From Opitutaceae bacterium UBA2377 (GTDB lineage Bacteria > Verrucomicrobiota > Verrucomicrobiia > Opitutales > Opitutaceae): 64,000 nucleotides of DNA. Shown here in pieces: positions 8,434-17,517 of the stretch. Below the pieces are notes generated by a model. That model was not told the origin of the DNA. It searched no databases and saw only the letters and a list, made by a program, of their open reading frames with translations. A program made the position numbers and the translations under genes. How positions within the stretch are numbered: the first letter of the stretch is position 1; each line of letters begins with the position of its first letter. Where the stretch lies: the NCBI GenBank assembly GCA_002344205.1, contig DDSZ01000038.1, positions 30,236 through 94,235 of the forward strand, written 5' to 3'.

Positions 8434-8561
8434 GGTCGCCTTGGCCGCGACAATAGCCGCGGACCAAGCCTTCACCCCCGGCCGTGACCACGGCACGGGC
8501 CTGCCAAACATAACCCATAGAAAGGTCTCACGGGACTCGTTCCCGGCCCAAACACCGACTG

Positions 8562-9338
8562 ATGCCAGCCAGACACCTCCTCCAGTTTCCGCCCGCCCAG
8601 GGGCACGATTTGAGCCAGACGGAAGCCTATTTTTACGTCATCGAGGGGGGCGAGCGGATCAAGCTGCGCTTCCACGACTACGACGACATCTTTGCCCGGC
8701 CCGGGCTTTATGAGCAGCTTTTCTACGACCGGCTGAAATGCACCTCGCCGCAGAAGGTGTGTGAAATCCTCCAGTCCAGCCTCGCGGCCGAGCGCAAGAG
8801 CTGCACCGAACTCCGGGTGCTGGACCTCGGCGCCGGCAACGGGATGATGGCCGAGGCCATCCGGCGGGTCGGCGCGGCCCGGGTCGTCGGGGTGGACATC
8901 ATCCCGGAGGCGCGCGAGGCCGCCTACCGCGACCGGCCCGCCGCTTATGACGACTACTGGGTGCAGGACTTTACCGCGCTGACCGCCGCGCAGCGCGAGG
9001 AATTGCGCGACTGGAACTTCGACTGCCTGACCTCGGTGGCGGCGCTCGGTTTCGGCGACATCCCGCCGGCGGCCTTCTTCGAGGCGCTGCGGCTGATCCC
9101 CGACGGGGGGTGGGTGGCCTTCAACATCAAGGAAACCTTCCTCGATCACAACGATGACACGGGCTTCTCACGCTTCGTGCGCGAGCTGATCTTCTCGAAG
9201 CACCTGCAGGTCTGCCGGCTGGAGCGCTACGTCCACCGCGTTTCCATGGAGGGCGTGCCGCTATATTATTACGCCCTGGTGGGCCGCGTGACCACGCAGG
9301 TGCCGGCCAGCTTTCTGGCCTCGACCGGGGTGGCGTGA
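8562..9338 (+). CDS. Class I SAM-dependent methyltransferase
   Basis: 258 residues. The SAM-binding glycine loop reads VLDLGAGNGMMAEA (about residues 86-99), followed by an acidic strand end VVGVDIIPEA (about 107-116). The DCLTSVAALGFGDIPP segment and the GWVAFNIKETF strand fit a Rossmann methyltransferase. The substrate is not evident: the N-terminal ~80 residues (Tyr/Asp-rich, FHDYDDIFARPGLYEQLFYD) are not diagnostic. The stop codon overlaps the MFS start by one base (TGATG at 9336-9340), so the two are almost certainly translated from one mRNA. A possible link is methylation and export of a small molecule, but this is inference from adjacency only. Confidence 0.82.
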   Translation: MPARHLLQFPPAQGHDLSQTEAYFYVIEGGERIKLRFHDYDDIFARPGLYEQLFYDRLKCTSPQKVCEILQSSLAAERKSCTELRVLDLGAGNGMMAEAIRRVGAARVVGVDIIPEAREAAYRDRPAAYDDYWVQDFTALTAAQREELRDWNFDCLTSVAALGFGDIPPAAFFEALRLIPDGGWVAFNIKETFLDHNDDTGFSRFVRELIFSKHLQVCRLERYVHRVSMEGVPLYYYALVGRVTTQVPASFLASTGVA

Positions 9339-10627
9339 TGCCCGCCAAATCACGGCCGGCCGGCTTCCGCCGCGCCCTGGCGCTCCTCGCGCTGGTGCTG
9401 GCGGGGGAAACGGTGTTCTTCCTGCCGTTCGTGCTGGCACGCATCTTCAGGCCCACGCTGCTGGAAGTGTTTGACCTGACCAACGTCCAGCTCGGTGCGG
9501 CGTTTTCGCTCTACGGCATGGTCGGCATGGCGGCGTATTTCTTCGGCGGACCGCTCGCGGACCGCTTTGCGCCGCGTCTGTTGCTGACGGTGGCGCTCGT
9601 CACGACGGCGGCCGGCGGGCTGTTGCTGGCGGGCAACCCGTCGTTGACGATGTTGAAATGGATCTACGCCTACTGGGGCTTCACGACCATTGCGTTGTTC
9701 TGGTCGGCCCTGATCAAGGCGACGCGTGAATGGGGCGGTGAATCGCTCCAGGGTGCCGCCTTCGGCCTGCTCGACGGCGGACGCGGGCTCGTGACGGCGG
9801 TCACCGGCACGTTCGCCGTCGCGATTTATGCGAGCCTGCTGCCCGCGGCGGTGGAAACGGCCAGCTTCGCGCAACGCGCCGATGCTTTCCGGCAGATCAT
9901 CCTTATCATGACGGGGCTCACCTGCGCGTCCGCGGTGTTCCTGTGGTTCACCTTGCCGCGGGAAAAGCAAGCCGCGGCGGGCAAACCCGCGTATGACTTC
10001 GGCGCGATCAAGCGCGCGCTGCGACTCCCCGCCGTGTGGCTGCAGGCGTTGATCGTCGTGTGCGCCTACGTGGGCTTCAAGGCGACGGACGACTTCTCGC
10101 TCTACGCGAAGGAGGTGCTCGGCTTCAACGAGGTCGATGCCGCGCGCCTCGGCCTCGTCTCGCTGTGGATGCGGCCCATCGGCGCGATTGGGGCGGGCCT
10201 GCTGGCCGACCGCCTGAGCGCGGGTCGCATGACGATGGTGAGTTTTGTGCTCATCGCCATGGGCGCGGCGGCCTTGGCGACCGGCATGGTCGGACCGGGC
10301 ACCGTGGCGGTGTTTCTGCTCGGCATCGTGACGGCCAGCCTCGGTATCTTCGCCCTGCGCGGGCTGTATTACGCCATCATGGGCGAGGCCCGCATTCCGC
10401 TGACCATCACCGGTGCCGCGGTTGGCGTGGTGTCGGTCATCGGTTACACGCCGGATGTCTTCATGGGACCGCTGATGGGCTGGCTGCTGGACGGCACGCC
10501 CGGCGCGGGTGGTCATCGGCAGGTCTTCGCCGTGGTCGCGGCTTTCGCGGTGGCTGGTCTGGGGGCGAGTTGGTGGTTCATGCGGCTCACCCGCGGCAGT
10601 CCTACTAACGGCAACGCCGCCAATTGA
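9338..10627 (+). CDS. Major facilitator superfamily transporter
   Basis: 429 residues from ATG 9338; a GTG at 9335 is an alternative start one codon earlier. About 12 hydrophobic segments are visible, beginning at residues 10-35. The loop-2 MFS signature appears as GGPLADRFAPRLLL (about 67-80), with a second-half counterpart GLLADRLSAGRM (about 285-296). The order of segments fits the sugar-phosphate/organic anion group of MFS permeases, but substrate cannot be assigned. It overlaps the methyltransferase stop by one nucleotide. Charged loops are compatible with inner-membrane location and a cytoplasmic N-terminus. Confidence 0.85.
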   Translation: MPAKSRPAGFRRALALLALVLAGETVFFLPFVLARIFRPTLLEVFDLTNVQLGAAFSLYGMVGMAAYFFGGPLADRFAPRLLLTVALVTTAAGGLLLAGNPSLTMLKWIYAYWGFTTIALFWSALIKATREWGGESLQGAAFGLLDGGRGLVTAVTGTFAVAIYASLLPAAVETASFAQRADAFRQIILIMTGLTCASAVFLWFTLPREKQAAAGKPAYDFGAIKRALRLPAVWLQALIVVCAYVGFKATDDFSLYAKEVLGFNEVDAARLGLVSLWMRPIGAIGAGLLADRLSAGRMTMVSFVLIAMGAAALATGMVGPGTVAVFLLGIVTASLGIFALRGLYYAIMGEARIPLTITGAAVGVVSVIGYTPDVFMGPLMGWLLDGTPGAGGHRQVFAVVAAFAVAGLGASWWFMRLTRGSPTNGNAAN

Positions 10628-10649
10628 GCGGCTTGCCAGGCGCCCGGGT

Positions 10650-10664
10650 GGCAGCGATGCTGCC
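10650..10664 (+). promoter_or_regulatory. Hairpin immediately before the marC start codon
   Basis: GGCAGC (10650-10655) pairs with GCTGCC (10659-10664) around a 3-nt loop and ends 3 nt before the ATG at 10668. It would cover the usual ribosome-binding region, and no purine-rich Shine-Dalgarno sequence is visible there. It may limit initiation or couple it to the upstream gene. Confidence 0.35.
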
Positions 10665-10667
10665 TCC

Positions 10668-11240
10668 ATGTTCGAAAGCTTCATCAAAGCTTTTATCCCC
10701 CTGTTCGTGGCCATCGACCCCATTGGGCTGGTGGCCATCTTTTTGGCGCTGGGCCGCAACACCCCGCAGATCGCTCGCCGGCGCATTGCGAATCAGGCGG
10801 TGTGGACCGGCGGACTGGTGGCGCTGGCGTTTTTGTTTCTCGGCCAGAGCATTTTTTTGGCGGTGGGCATCACGGTGAGTGATTTCCAAATCGCGGGCGG
10901 GTTGATTCTTTTCATTCTCGCCGCCCGCGACCTCACGCACTCCGCGGCGGAGGAACCGGCGAAACTGACCGATGACTTCGGCGTGGTGCCGTTGGGCATG
11001 CCGCTCATCGCCGGACCCGCCTCCATCACGACGCTGCTGCTGCTGGCACAGACGCAGGGCGTGTTCATCACCCTCGCGGCGCTGGTGGTGAATCTGGGCC
11101 TGTGTGTGCTGGCCTTCGTTTACAGCGACTGGCTCGGCCGCAAGATCGGTTCCACCGGCCTGCGCGCCATCTCGAAGATCATCTCGATGCTCCTCGCCGC
11201 CATCGCGGTGAACATGATCCGCCGGGGCTGGACGGGGTGA
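10668..11240 (+). CDS. MarC family integral membrane protein
   Basis: 190 residues with six likely membrane helices. It opens MFESFIKAFIPLFVAIDPIG, in which the FVAIDPIG motif with its membrane-embedded Asp-Pro is the family signature. A second conserved element is GMPLIAGPASITTLL (about 108-122). MarC/UPF0056 proteins are inner-membrane proteins of unknown function; an early link to multiple antibiotic resistance was not upheld. ATG 10668 was chosen because the frame upstream overlaps the MFS gene and lacks family features. The gap to the MFS gene is 40 nt. Confidence 0.9.
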   Translation: MFESFIKAFIPLFVAIDPIGLVAIFLALGRNTPQIARRRIANQAVWTGGLVALAFLFLGQSIFLAVGITVSDFQIAGGLILFILAARDLTHSAAEEPAKLTDDFGVVPLGMPLIAGPASITTLLLLAQTQGVFITLAALVVNLGLCVLAFVYSDWLGRKIGSTGLRAISKIISMLLAAIAVNMIRRGWTG

Positions 11241-11330
11241 GTTTTTCAAGCGCGGGTTTTTCCTGCGGAGGGATTGAACCGGTCGGTCGCCGGTTGATCC
11301 GTGCGCATCCGCGAAATCCGCGGGGAAAAT

Positions 11331-12572
11331 TTACCCGGCGAACGTCGTGAGCAGCTCGGCGTAGATCTTGGCGGAGGCGAGGAGCTCCTTTACGGAGGCG
11401 CGCTCGTCGATGGCGTGGTAGTCCTCGCCGCCGGGACCGTAGCCGAGGGTCGGGATCTTCAGGTGGTGGGCGAAGAAGTGCATGTCGTTGAACCCGGTCG
11501 AGACGCTGAAAACGGTTTTTTCCCCGCGCACGCGGGCCACGCAGCCGGCCATGGCGGCGAAGAAGGGGTGCTTCGGCGCGTGGTAGCAGGGGTGGTTGTC
11601 GGAGACCTTGTCCACGGTGATGCGGCAGCCCGGGATTTGCCTCGCGGCGGCGGCGAGCGCGGCGCGGAGTTCCTTCTCCGCCGCGGCCACGGTCTCGACG
11701 GCGAGCACCCGCCGGTCGATGGAAAATTTGGCCAGCGCGGGGACGGTGTTGATCTTGCCGCCCTCGCCGGAGGCAAAGACGCCGCCGAGGTTGATCGTCG
11801 GCCGCATGGTCTTCCCTTCGGGGGTGACGAAGGTGCGCCGCGCGAGCCGGCGCTTGTAATCCTCCAGCGCGACGACGAGGGCGGACATTTTTTCGAGGGC
11901 GTTGACGCCCGCCTCGGGCTTGGAACCGTGGGCGGCGCGGCCGTGAACGGTGACCTCCAGCCAGACCACGCCATTGTGCCCGCAGCAGACGGCGTTGCCC
12001 TCGCCGCCTTCCATGACGATGGCGTAGTCGGGCCGGATGGGCGCGTTTTCCACGAGCCAGCCCGTTCCGAGGGTCGAGTCGGTTTCCTCGTCGGCGGTGA
12101 AGGAGACCTCGACGTTGAGCCTGGGCGCGGTCCGCGTGGCGCGCAGGGCCTGGAGGGCGAGCAGGAGACTGGCGATGGAGCCCTTCATGTCGGCCGTGCC
12201 GCGGCCGTAGATCCAGCCGCCCTGCACGGCGCCGCTGAAGGGGCTGCCGTGGCGCCACTTGCCGGAGACGGGCACGACGTCGTAATGGGCGTTGAAATGC
12301 ACGGTCTTTTTCGCGCCGGGAGCGGCCAGCTTGCCGAGGACGTTAAAGCGCGGGAACGCCTGCTGCGCGGGCGGCAGGTGCTTTTTGAGCAGTTTTTGCG
12401 GGATGGCGTAGCGCTTGGTCTGGAGGCCGAGCCCGGCGAGCTCGTGCGTGAGCCAGGCGGTGACGCTGTTGTAGTGGGCGCCGGGCGGATTGACGGTGGC
12501 AAAACCGACCAGTTGCTGCAGCCGGCCGAGCAGATCGGCGGCATGGGTGTCGATGTAGGCGGAGGGGGTCAC
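11331..12572 (-). CDS. M20 family metallopeptidase/deacylase (ArgE/DapE type)
   Basis: 413 residues. Metal ligands of the M20 family are visible: HYDVVPV (His and downstream Asp, about 96-102), GRGTADMKG (bridging Asp, about 125-133), then ADEETDSTLG (catalytic Glu and metal Glu, about 162-171), and a C-terminal His region HAIDERAS. A dimerisation-domain segment EVTVHGRAAHGSKPEAGVNA follows. Relatives remove acyl groups from amino acids or act as dipeptidases (acetylornithine deacetylase, succinyl-DAP desuccinylase, carboxypeptidase G2). The neighbourhood contains no arginine or lysine genes, so the substrate is open. It follows the TauE/SafE gene by 16 nt and is probably in one operon with it. 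Confidence 0.87.
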   Translation of the reverse strand: MTPSAYIDTHAADLLGRLQQLVGFATVNPPGAHYNSVTAWLTHELAGLGLQTKRYAIPQKLLKKHLPPAQQAFPRFNVLGKLAAPGAKKTVHFNAHYDVVPVSGKWRHGSPFSGAVQGGWIYGRGTADMKGSIASLLLALQALRATRTAPRLNVEVSFTADEETDSTLGTGWLVENAPIRPDYAIVMEGGEGNAVCCGHNGVVWLEVTVHGRAAHGSKPEAGVNALEKMSALVVALEDYKRRLARRTFVTPEGKTMRPTINLGGVFASGEGGKINTVPALAKFSIDRRVLAVETVAAAEKELRAALAAAARQIPGCRITVDKVSDNHPCYHAPKHPFFAAMAGCVARVRGEKTVFSVSTGFNDMHFFAHHLKIPTLGYGPGGEDYHAIDERASVKELLASAKIYAELLTTFAG

Positions 12573-12588
12573 GGGAGCGGAAGGTGTT

Positions 12589-13356
12589 TCAGGCCGGTGC
12601 CACGAAAGTCACGTAAAGCAGACGAAGCAGCGTGAGGGCGACCATCGTCAGGAAGATGGGGCGGACGAAGCGAGCGCCTTTTTTCACGACCAGGCCGGCG
12701 CCCAGCCGGGCGCCGATGATCTGGCCCGCACCCATGGTGAGTCCGGCCCCGAGGTGCAGGCTCCCGAAAAGGCCGAAGAGCGCGAGCGAGGCGACATTGC
12801 TGGTGGCGTTCATCATCTTGGTCAGGCCGGTGGCGCGGGTGAAGTTGCAGCCCTGCACGAGCACGAAGGCGATGGTCCAGAATGAGCCGACCCCGGGGCC
12901 GAAGAAGCCGTCGTAAAACCCCAGCCCCAGCCCGAAGGCCGTGAAAAACCAACCCCAACGCAGCCGCGGCGGGTGGTCCTGGGCACCGACCTGCGGCCGG
13001 AAGATCATGTAGAGCAAAATGGCGCCCAGCAGCCACGGGATGAGCCGGGCGAGCAGGTCCGCATCAAGCCACTGCACGAGCGCGGCGCCGGTCACCGCGC
13101 CTACCAGCGTGCTCAGGATCCCGGTCCGGCATTCCCGCAGGTTCACCACGCCGCGGCGCACAAACGTGGCGGCGGCCATCACGCTGCCGAAGGAGGCCTG
13201 CAGCTTGTTGGTGCCGAGCGCGAGCGGCGCCGGCAGGCCGAGGTTAAGCAGGACGGGCACGGTGATGAGTCCGCCGCCACCGGCAACGGCATCCACCAAG
13301 CCGGCGATCAGGCCGGTCAAAAACAGCAGCGGGTAAACCCACAGGGGCCAGTCCAT
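12589..13356 (-). CDS. TauE/SafE-family anion exporter
   Basis: 255 residues with 7-8 hydrophobic helices. The family signature GLVDAVAGGGGLITVPVLL appears at about residues 18-36, followed by LALGTNKLQASFGS, and repeated in the second half by GFYDGFFGPGVGSFW and GLTKMMNATSNVASL. TauE/SafE proteins move sulfite or sulfonate-derived anions across the inner membrane; the actual ion here is unknown. The ATG at 13356 starts the first helix directly. The frame remains open upstream, but that part is antisense to the cupin gene. Likely co-transcribed with the M20 gene 16 nt downstream. Confidence 0.88.
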   Translation of the reverse strand: MDWPLWVYPLLFLTGLIAGLVDAVAGGGGLITVPVLLNLGLPAPLALGTNKLQASFGSVMAAATFVRRGVVNLRECRTGILSTLVGAVTGAALVQWLDADLLARLIPWLLGAILLYMIFRPQVGAQDHPPRLRWGWFFTAFGLGLGFYDGFFGPGVGSFWTIAFVLVQGCNFTRATGLTKMMNATSNVASLALFGLFGSLHLGAGLTMGAGQIIGARLGAGLVVKKGARFVRPIFLTMVALTLLRLLYVTFVAPA

Positions 13357-13442
13357 CGCGACAGCATCACAAATCCCGGTCGGAACGGAAGCGCGGATAA
13401 AACCGGGTGGCCTTGCCGCCTCCGCCCCGCTCCAATGCCGGC

Positions 13443-13931
13443 ATGAACGACCCTGCCGCCCGCCTGATCGCCCGCCTCGGGCTGCGACGGCTGCCCGGCG
13501 AGGGCGGTTTTTTCCGACAAACGTGGCTGAGCCCGGAGCGCGATGCCGCGGGCCGGCCGCTGGGCTCGGCCATCCTTTACCTGATGACGCCGGAGGATTT
13601 TTCGGCCCTGCACCGGCTGCGGATGGACGAAGTTTGGCATTTTCACGCCGGCGATGCCGTGGAGCACGTGCAGCTCGATCCCAAGGATGGCGGCATCCGC
13701 CGCACCCGGCTCGGACCGGAGGTGAGCGAAGAAGAGGTGCCGCAGTTGATTGTTCCCGGCGGCGTCTGGCAGGGCGCGCGTTTGGCTGCCGGCCATGGGC
13801 AGGGGTGGGCGTTGCTGGGCTGCACGCTGGCGCCGGCTTGGGATGAACGCGACTGGGAGGCTGCGCCAAGGGAAGCCTTGGCCGCGGCGTTTCCGGCCGC
13901 AGCGGAGATCATCCGCGCGTTGACCAGATGA
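13443..13931 (+). CDS. Cupin_5 (DUF985) family protein
   Basis: 162 residues. The family core is seen as LPGEGGFFRQTW (about 18-29), SAILYLMTPEDFSALHRLRMDEVWHFHAG (about 43-70, containing the His residues of the cupin barrel), VEHVQL, and a LIVPGGVWQGARLA block (about 102-115). Members are small single-domain beta-barrels of unclear biochemical role; some relatives resemble sugar epimerases. ATG 13443 was preferred over an in-frame GTG at 13407 because the family begins close to this Met. The pdxH start lies 40 nt downstream on the same strand. Confidence 0.85.
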   Translation: MNDPAARLIARLGLRRLPGEGGFFRQTWLSPERDAAGRPLGSAILYLMTPEDFSALHRLRMDEVWHFHAGDAVEHVQLDPKDGGIRRTRLGPEVSEEEVPQLIVPGGVWQGARLAAGHGQGWALLGCTLAPAWDERDWEAAPREALAAAFPAAAEIIRALTR

Positions 13932-13935
13932 TTTT

Positions 13936-13964
13936 TGACAGTGCCGCCGGTCCGGGTCAGCGTC
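13936..13964 (+). promoter_or_regulatory. Candidate promoter for pdxH with almost no leader
   Basis: TTGACA (13936-13941) is followed after 17 nt by CAGCGT (13959-13964). The pdxH ATG is at 13972, so transcription would start at or just before it and give a leaderless or near-leaderless mRNA. The -35 hexamer is perfect and the -10 weak. Confidence 0.3.
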
Positions 13965-13971
13965 GGCCATC

Positions 13972-14610
13972 ATGTCCCTGGCCGAACTCAGAAAAGACTA
14001 CAGTCTCGCCGGATTGAAGGAGAAGGACCTCGCGAAGGATCCTTTCCGGCAGTTCGACAAGTGGTTTCAGGAAGCGCAGGCAGCCAAGATTCCCGAGCCC
14101 AACGCGATGACGCTGGCCACCGCCACGCGCGACGGCCGGCCCTCGGCGCGCACGGTCCTGCTCAAGGGCGTGGACGGCCGCGGCTTCGTTTTTTACACCA
14201 ACTACGAAAGCCGCAAAGGCCGCGAGTTGGAGGCCAACCCGCGCGCCGCGCTGGTTTTTCCGTGGGTGGCGATCGAGCGGCAGGTGATCATCGAGGGGCC
14301 GCTCACCAAGGTCACGCGCGAGGAGTCCGAGGCCTATTTCCACAGCCGCCCGCACGCGAGCCAGCTCGGCGCGTGGGTGTCGCAGCAAAGCTCGATCGTC
14401 TCCGGCCGCGCGGCGCTGGAGGACGGGCTGAAGGCGGTGGAGAAAAAATATGCGGGGCAGGTGGTGCCGCTGCCCCCGCATTGGGGCGGCTACCGGCTCA
14501 ACCCCGAGACGGTGGAATTCTGGCAGGGCCGCCGGAGCCGGCTGCACGACCGGTTGCGCTACCGCCGCGAGGCGGACGGCAGTTGGACGGTGGAGCGGCT
14601 GGCCCCGTGA
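13972..14610 (+). CDS. pdxH: Pyridoxamine 5'-phosphate oxidase
   Basis: 212 residues, the normal length. It oxidises pyridoxamine or pyridoxine 5'-phosphate to pyridoxal 5'-phosphate using FMN. Motifs are [13 protein letters not shown] (about 23-35), [20 protein letters not shown] with LLKG (FMN/PLP region, about 42-66), [42 protein letters not shown], and the C-terminal [19 protein letters not shown] with RLHDR. Its final TGA overlaps the GTG start of the following histidine kinase (GTGA at 14607-14610), so the two are translationally coupled, an unusual pairing of vitamin B6 synthesis with a sensor kinase. Confidence 0.95.
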   Translation: MSLAELRKDYSLAGLKEKDLAKDPFRQFDKWFQEAQAAKIPEPNAMTLATATRDGRPSARTVLLKGVDGRGFVFYTNYESRKGRELEANPRAALVFPWVAIERQVIIEGPLTKVTREESEAYFHSRPHASQLGAWVSQQSSIVSGRAALEDGLKAVEKKYAGQVVPLPPHWGGYRLNPETVEFWQGRRSRLHDRLRYRREADGSWTVERLAP

Positions 14611-16175
14611 AAAAAAAGGTCCGTCCCCGTCCGGCGCAGACCCGCCCCGCCGCCCCCGAGGCGGAATTGCTGGCGGCCGCCCTGGAGGCGCAGGGCGAAG
14701 GCGCTTTCATCGCGGAAAGCCGGGCGAACGGGCCGAAGCTGGTTTACGCCAACGCCCAGTTTTGCGGCATGACGGGCTACGCGCCCGCGGAACTGGCCGG
14801 CCGCGCCCCGGATCTGTTGCACGGCGAAAAGCCGGACCGGGAGCGGCTCGCGCGGTGGCTGCGGCTGAAGCAGCCGGCCAAGGCACTGACCGGCGAAGGC
14901 TACCTCGTGCGCAAGGACGGCACGACGTTTTACGCCGCCTGGAATTTCCGAAAAATGCCGGCGGCCCGCGGCGGGAAGCGGCATGTTGTGGCGACCTACC
15001 ATGACCTCACGGAGAAGCGCAGCCTGCAGGAAGCCCTGATGCACGCGCAGCGGCTCGATGCGCTCGGCCGGCTGGCCGGCGGCGTGGCGCATGATTTCAA
15101 CAATCTCATCTCGGTCATCAACGGCTACTGCGAGATGCTGGCCGCGCAGGTCGCCGAGATGCCGCGCGCCCTGCACGAGGTGACGGAAATTCACCAGGCC
15201 GGCCGCAAGGCTGCCGCGCTCACGCGGCAGTTGCTGGCCTTCGGCCGGCGCCAGCCGATGGATGCCCGCGTGGTGGACCTCAACCAGGTCATCCGCGACA
15301 ACGCCGGCATCCTCAACCGGCTGCTGGGCAGCAACGGCCAACTGGTGTTGGAGCTCGCTTCCGAGCTCGGGCATGTGCGCACCGACCCCGCACAGTTCCA
15401 GCAGGTGCTGCTCAACCTCACCATCAACGCGCGGGATGCCTTGGGCGCGAACGGCCGCGTCGTCATCGGCACCGCCAACCGCGAGATCAAGCTGGCGCAA
15501 AACCGCCGGCTGACCGACACCCCGCCCGGGCACTATGTCGTCCTCACCGTCAGCGACAATGGCAGCGGGATGGACGAGTCGGTCCGCAAGCACCTCTTCG
15601 AACCGTTCTTCACGACCAAACCGGAAGGTCAGGGCACCGGCCTCGGCCTCGCGATGGTCCATGGCGTCGTGCAGCAGAGCGGCGGCTTCATCACCGTGCG
15701 CAGCGCGCCCGGCGCGGGCACCACGTTTGAAATCCTGCTGCCGGCGGTGCGCGCCCCGCTGGACAAGCGCAACTCCGCCCCGCCGTTTGTTCCCGCCGCC
15801 CCGCCGGTCAGGCGGCGGCATGAGACGATCCTCCTGATCGAGGAGGACGAGGTGCTGGGAAAAATGATCGCCGGCATGCTGGCCGCCGAGGGCTACCGGG
15901 TGATCGAGGCCCAACAGGCGGCAGAGGCCGCCGCCAGCCTCCGGTCACAGACCCGGCAGGTGGAACTGTTGATCGGCAACCTCGCCGCCGGTACCGGGGA
16001 GAAGCTGGCGCGTTCGATTTACATGGCGCAGCCCGGGCTGCGTTTGCTCAACCTCTGCAACCAGCATGAACCGCAGGCGCTGGCCTGGTTGGCGCCGGAG
16101 CATCAGGCGGCGCTGCCGAAGCCGTTTGCGCTGAATGAACTCCTCCGGCTTGCACGCAAACTGCTTGATGCCTGA
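14607..16175 (+). CDS. PAS-domain histidine kinase with a degenerate C-terminal receiver
   Basis: 522 residues from GTG 14607, overlapping pdxH by 4 nt. There is no membrane segment, so it is soluble. Order: a PAS domain (about 30-145; [17 protein letters not shown] and [11 protein letters not shown] are typical), a HisKA-type helix with [11 protein letters not shown] and phospho-acceptor His162, a HATPase domain ([33 protein letters not shown]), then a receiver-like domain (about 400-522). In the receiver the acidic pair is present (IEEDEV) and a KPF lysine is kept, but the expected phospho-acceptor Asp is Asn458 in LLIGNLAAG. The receiver is therefore probably not phosphorylated and may act as an internal control module. 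No partner regulator is adjacent. Upstream open frame from 13935 is a shadow of pdxH. Confidence 0.88.
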   Translation: MKKKVRPRPAQTRPAAPEAELLAAALEAQGEGAFIAESRANGPKLVYANAQFCGMTGYAPAELAGRAPDLLHGEKPDRERLARWLRLKQPAKALTGEGYLVRKDGTTFYAAWNFRKMPAARGGKRHVVATYHDLTEKRSLQEALMHAQRLDALGRLAGGVAHDFNNLISVINGYCEMLAAQVAEMPRALHEVTEIHQAGRKAAALTRQLLAFGRRQPMDARVVDLNQVIRDNAGILNRLLGSNGQLVLELASELGHVRTDPAQFQQVLLNLTINARDALGANGRVVIGTANREIKLAQNRRLTDTPPGHYVVLTVSDNGSGMDESVRKHLFEPFFTTKPEGQGTGLGLAMVHGVVQQSGGFITVRSAPGAGTTFEILLPAVRAPLDKRNSAPPFVPAAPPVRRRHETILLIEEDEVLGKMIAGMLAAEGYRVIEAQQAAEAAASLRSQTRQVELLIGNLAAGTGEKLARSIYMAQPGLRLLNLCNQHEPQALAWLAPEHQAALPKPFALNELLRLARKLLDA

Positions 16176-16205
16176 GCCGCGCTGCCGGCAACCAGGACCG
16201 CGCGC

Positions 16206-16937
16206 ATGAAACTGCACGTTTTGCCCGATCGCACCGACTCGGCCGCCGGCAACATGGCCGCCGATTTTCTCCTGCTGCGGCGTTATCCCGAAGTCGCGGT
16301 GCGCTTCCGGCACTACGGCTGGCACCGGCCGGCCTGCACCTTTGGTTACAGTCAGAAGATCGCGCTGGTGCGCGGCCAGCTCCCCGCCCTCGCCGGGCTT
16401 GGAGCGGGCGAGTCGGCGGAGCAACCCCTTGAGCTTTGCCGCCGGCCGACCGGCGGCGGGGTGGTGGATCACCGCGAGGACTGGACTTATGCGCTGGTAA
16501 TCCCGCGCGGGCATCCGACCGAGGAGCTACGCGCGGTGGAGAGCTACCGCCTCGTGCACGCGGCGCTGGCCGCCGCGCTGCGCCGGCAGGGAACGGCAGC
16601 CATGTTGCAGCCCGCGGAGACGGAGCCGGCCGCGGCGACGGGGGTCTGCTTTCAGCGAGCCGAGCCGCACGACGTCATCCATGCCGCCAGCCGGGAAAAA
16701 ATCGCCGGCGCGGCGCAGAAGCGGAACAAACACGGCCTGCTTTTCCAGGGTTCGATCTGGCGGCCGGCAGTGCGCGCCACGGTGGACTGGGCGGAGTTCA
16801 GGGAAGATTTTGTGCGCGAACTGGCGGCGGCGCTGCATGTGGAGCCCGAGGCAACGGCCTGGCCCGATTTTGCCGAGCACGAGCTGGAGGGGCTGACCGA
16901 ACAATACGCGGCGCCCGAGTGGACCGAGGCGCGCTGA
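16206..16937 (+). CDS. Lipoate-protein ligase A/octanoyltransferase-like protein
   Basis: 243 residues of the BirA/LplA/LipB catalytic fold. The signature RRPTGGGVVDH (about 79-89) matches the R-x-T-G-G-G-x-V-x-H motif of lipoate ligases. TFGYSQK precedes it, and a KIAGAAQKRNKHGLLFQGSI segment (about 165-184) carries the conserved Lys that binds the acyl-adenylate. The protein is shorter than E. coli LplA and lacks its C-terminal accessory domain, so it may be a LipM-like octanoyltransferase or an amidotransferase relative instead of an ATP-dependent ligase. It begins 31 nt after the kinase stop and converges with a minus-strand gene across 15 nt. Confidence 0.82.
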   Translation: MKLHVLPDRTDSAAGNMAADFLLLRRYPEVAVRFRHYGWHRPACTFGYSQKIALVRGQLPALAGLGAGESAEQPLELCRRPTGGGVVDHREDWTYALVIPRGHPTEELRAVESYRLVHAALAAALRRQGTAAMLQPAETEPAAATGVCFQRAEPHDVIHAASREKIAGAAQKRNKHGLLFQGSIWRPAVRATVDWAEFREDFVRELAAALHVEPEATAWPDFAEHELEGLTEQYAAPEWTEAR

Positions 16938-16952
16938 AAGGCGTCGCCGCGC

Positions 16953-17465
16953 TCAATCGGCGCGCGTGATTTCCAGATCGTAGAGCGCAAAAGCCAGTGG
17001 CCGGGGATCGGCGCCATCGGCGCGCAATTCGCCCGGCCGGTCGCTGCTGAAAACCAGTTCGGCCTTGGGTCCGGTGAGGGTGAAGAGCGGTATTTCCACC
17101 GGAGTCCGGCGGGCTTCCACGGGGCCGCGCCAGAGGATGAAGTCCCCGTGGCGGATGGTGACGACCCGTGGCGCGATGCTGTGGACCAGCATGCGCAGCC
17201 GCAGGGTCCGGGGCGCGGTGTCGCGCCCGACGCGCCGCAGCACGACCACGGCTTCACCGCCCGACCACGACCACCGGCTTTTCGGGCTGATTTCCAGCCC
17301 GTAAAATCCATCGCCGGGCTCGGCGACGACGACCAAGGAAGCGTCGTCCAGCATGGCGAAGGCCCGGGCCGGGAGCTTCGCCTTGGGCAGGGCGAGCTGG
17401 ATGCCGCCGGCCAAAAGGACGAGCGCAACCAAGCCGAGCAGACTGAAACGCACGACGGGAGACAT
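16953..17465 (-). CDS. Membrane-anchored protein of unknown function
   Basis: 170 residues from ATG 17465. A single hydrophobic segment at about residues 5-28 (VRFSLLGLVALVLLAGGIQLAL) is a membrane anchor or uncleaved signal. The remainder is predicted mostly beta, with alternating hydrophobic strands (SLVVVAEPGDGFYGLEI, EAVVVLRRVGR, LRLRMLVHS) and no motif I recognise. The longer frame from 17618 overlaps the upstream gene, so I chose the Met that starts the hydrophobic segment. It follows the EF-hand protein by 52 nt on the same strand and may be its partner. Confidence 0.65.
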   Translation of the reverse strand: MSPVVRFSLLGLVALVLLAGGIQLALPKAKLPARAFAMLDDASLVVVAEPGDGFYGLEISPKSRWSWSGGEAVVVLRRVGRDTAPRTLRLRMLVHSIAPRVVTIRHGDFILWRGPVEARRTPVEIPLFTLTGPKAELVFSSDRPGELRADGADPRPLAFALYDLEITRAD

Positions 17466-17517
17466 GAGCCGGACAGGATAGAAACCGCGCGGGCGCGGCG
17501 GCGAGGAAGACTTTTGC

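Noticed and set aside
11241-11330. Repeat or terminator between marC and the M20 gene
   Set aside because: An AACCGG/CCGGTT and a TCCGCG/CGCGGA hairpin are present, but no T-run, no second copy in the window and no clear boundary, so it was not listed.
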